Source: a bacterium (lineage in GTDB: Bacteria > ARS69). Taken from it: a stretch of DNA of 6,445 bases. The DNA lies in contig JALGZO010000745.1 of the NCBI GenBank assembly GCA_025774865.1, positions 1-6,445 of the forward strand, written 5' to 3'. Made by a program: the position numbers and the translations under genes. Positions within the stretch are counted from its first letter, which is position 1; each line of letters begins with the position of its first letter. Shown here in pieces: positions 5,204-6,445 of this stretch. Under the pieces are notes generated by a model that saw only the letters and a program-made list of their open reading frames with translations, searched no databases and was not told where the DNA came from.

Positions 5204-6340
5204 GTGAGAATCGCCGCCGTGACGCAGCCGTACTACCCCCAGAATGGCGGCGTCTCCGAAAACGTGCATCACACGACGCTCGAGCTCCGGAAGCTCGGGC
5301 ACGACGTGGACATCATCACTTCACGCTTCCGATCGGCGCCCGAGAGCAGCGACGGGGTGCACCGGGTGGGGCGCAACATCCTGGTTCCGCACCTGGGTGC
5401 CTTCGCCAACGTGAACGCCGGCGTGCACCTTTCCCGAGACGTACAGCACCTGTTCGCACGTCACGAGTACGACGTCGTGCACGTGCACGAGCCGATGAGC
5501 CCGACCCTCCCCCTCGTCGCCATCGAGGAGGCTCCCGAGCAGGCGGTGGTGGTCGGCACGTTTCACGCGTCGTCTCAGCGCGGGGTGGCGTACCGCGTGG
5601 GGCGGCGGTTCCTGCGGCGCTACTTCGAGCGCCTCGACGGGCACATCGCGGTGTCACGGGCCGCGCGCCGCTTCGTCCTCCGGTATTTCAACGAGGACTA
5701 TCGCATCATCCCGAACGGCGTCGATCCGGAGCGCTTCCGCCCGTCCGTCGCGCCACTCGACGGCTACGAGGCCGACCGCCCGACGATCCTTTTCGTCGGC
5801 CGTTTCTACCCCCGGAAGGGCTTTCCGATCTTGCTGTCGGCGCTTCCCCACATCAGCGACGTGGTGCCCGACGTGCGCGTTGTCGTCGTCGGTTCCGGCC
5901 CTCTCGCTCCGTGGTACCGCACCCTCGCGCGACGCGCGCCGTGTGAGGTCACCTTCCTGGGCGAGCTCTCGGCGGCCGACATTCCGCGGGCCTACCGCAG
6001 CGCGAACGTGCTGGTCGCTCCGTCGACCGGACAGGAGAGCTTCGGCATCATTCATCTCGAATCGATGGCCTCGGGCGTACCCATCGTCGCCAGCGACATC
6101 GAGGGATACCGCGAGGTCCTCGACCCGGGTCGGGAGGCGCTCCTCTTCCCGAACCGGGACTCCGAACCGCTGGGCTCGGCCGTCGCCCGGGTGCTGACCG
6201 ACCGGCACCTCGCGCAATCCATGGGGGCGGCGGGCCGCGAGAAGGCCGTCCGCTTCTCCTGGTCCGGCATCGCCCGGCAGCTCGAGACCCTCTACCTCGA
6301 GCTGCTCGACCGGAAGCAGCGCATTCGCCTGGCTTCCTGA
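5204..6340 (+). CDS. GT4 glycosyltransferase, PimA-like (probable glycolipid mannosyl/glycosyltransferase)
   Basis: This is a GT-B fold, retaining GT4 enzyme that moves a sugar from a nucleotide donor to an acceptor at the cytoplasmic membrane. The 378 residues match PimA (phosphatidylinositol mannosyltransferase) along the chain. GGVSENV (15-21) is the N-terminal glycine loop, followed by HVHEPMSP (93-100) and TFHASS (119-124, with His121). Next come IPNGVDPERF (169-178), FVGRFYPRKG (197-206, with Arg200 and Lys205 likely contacting the donor diphosphate) and the EX7E motif ESFGIIHLE (278-286). PimA has counterparts for each, and the spacing differs by only a few residues. There is no signal peptide or membrane helix. 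The GTG start is fixed by a good ribosome binding site, and the gene sits 19 bases after the acyltransferase. GDP-mannose as donor and phosphatidylinositol as acceptor are guesses from similarity; two acceptor-side residues differ (see findings). A general capsule or sugar-lipid glycosyltransferase is the alternative. Confidence 0.9.
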   Translation: MRIAAVTQPYYPQNGGVSENVHHTTLELRKLGHDVDIITSRFRSAPESSDGVHRVGRNILVPHLGAFANVNAGVHLSRDVQHLFARHEYDVVHVHEPMSPTLPLVAIEEAPEQAVVVGTFHASSQRGVAYRVGRRFLRRYFERLDGHIAVSRAARRFVLRYFNEDYRIIPNGVDPERFRPSVAPLDGYEADRPTILFVGRFYPRKGFPILLSALPHISDVVPDVRVVVVGSGPLAPWYRTLARRAPCEVTFLGELSAADIPRAYRSANVLVAPSTGQESFGIIHLESMASGVPIVASDIEGYREVLDPGREALLFPNRDSEPLGSAVARVLTDRHLAQSMGAAGREKAVRFSWSGIARQLETLYLELLDRKQRIRLAS

Positions 6341-6355
6341 ATTGGTGCTCGGGGG

Positions 6356-6376
6356 GCGGAGTCTTCCTCGCTCCGC
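6356..6376 (+). terminator. Weak hairpin after the glycosyltransferase gene
   Basis: GCGGAG and CTCCGC can pair as a 6-base-pair stem around a 9-base loop, 15 bases beyond the stop. No T-run follows, so a standard intrinsic terminator is not supported. The rest of the window to 6445 holds no gene I can support; it may continue into a longer intergenic region beyond the edge. Confidence 0.2.
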
Positions 6377-6445
6377 AGCTGCGTCGCCGGTGCGAGGCCG
6401 GCTCGGACTGCGGCGTCGGGTTCGCCTTCGCTCCGCTATACGCTC

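Overview
The window is GC-rich and almost fully coding, with short gaps and 4-base gene overlaps. A partial gene at the left edge encodes a secreted, outer-membrane-barrel-like protein, so the host is probably a diderm bacterium. An MglA-type small GTPase, GC-rich codon use and the gene mix would fit an uncultured Gemmatimonadota/Eisenbacteria-like or Myxococcota-like lineage. This is inference; nothing here fixes the taxon. I see no tRNA, rRNA, CRISPR array, insertion sequence or phage gene.

Left part (1-3164), all on the minus strand. A promoter-like site at 3105-3134 precedes a tightly packed set: a 375-residue tetratricopeptide (TPR) protein, trpA (tryptophan synthase alpha chain) and uppP (undecaprenyl-diphosphate phosphatase). 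The TPR stop and the trpA start share TTGA, and the trpA stop and the uppP start share ATGA, so the three are probably translationally coupled. No trpB lies next to trpA. After uppP comes a 104-base gap with a GC-rich hairpin and a second promoter-like site, followed by the truncated outer-membrane-type gene that runs off the left edge.

Centre (3165-4190), minus strand. An MglA-family GTPase keeps the key residues of the family but carries a C-terminal extension of about 145 residues. Most of the extension is Pro/Ala-rich; it ends in a short non-repetitive tail. No MglB (Roadblock) partner gene is visible.

Right part (4191-6445), plus strand, divergent from mglA. An LpxL/PatA-type acyltransferase is followed after 19 bases by a GT4 glycosyltransferase that closely resembles PimA, the mycobacterial phosphatidylinositol mannosyltransferase. 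Acyltransferase followed by PimA is the order of the mycobacterial patA-pimA locus. The pair therefore probably builds an acylated, glycosylated membrane lipid, here in what looks like an outer-membrane-bearing bacterium.

Three divergent or leading gaps each hold a promoter-like site with TTG at -35 and TAGnTT at -10. The most interesting items are the acyltransferase/PimA-like pair, the extended orphan MglA, and the TPR-trpA-uppP coupling.
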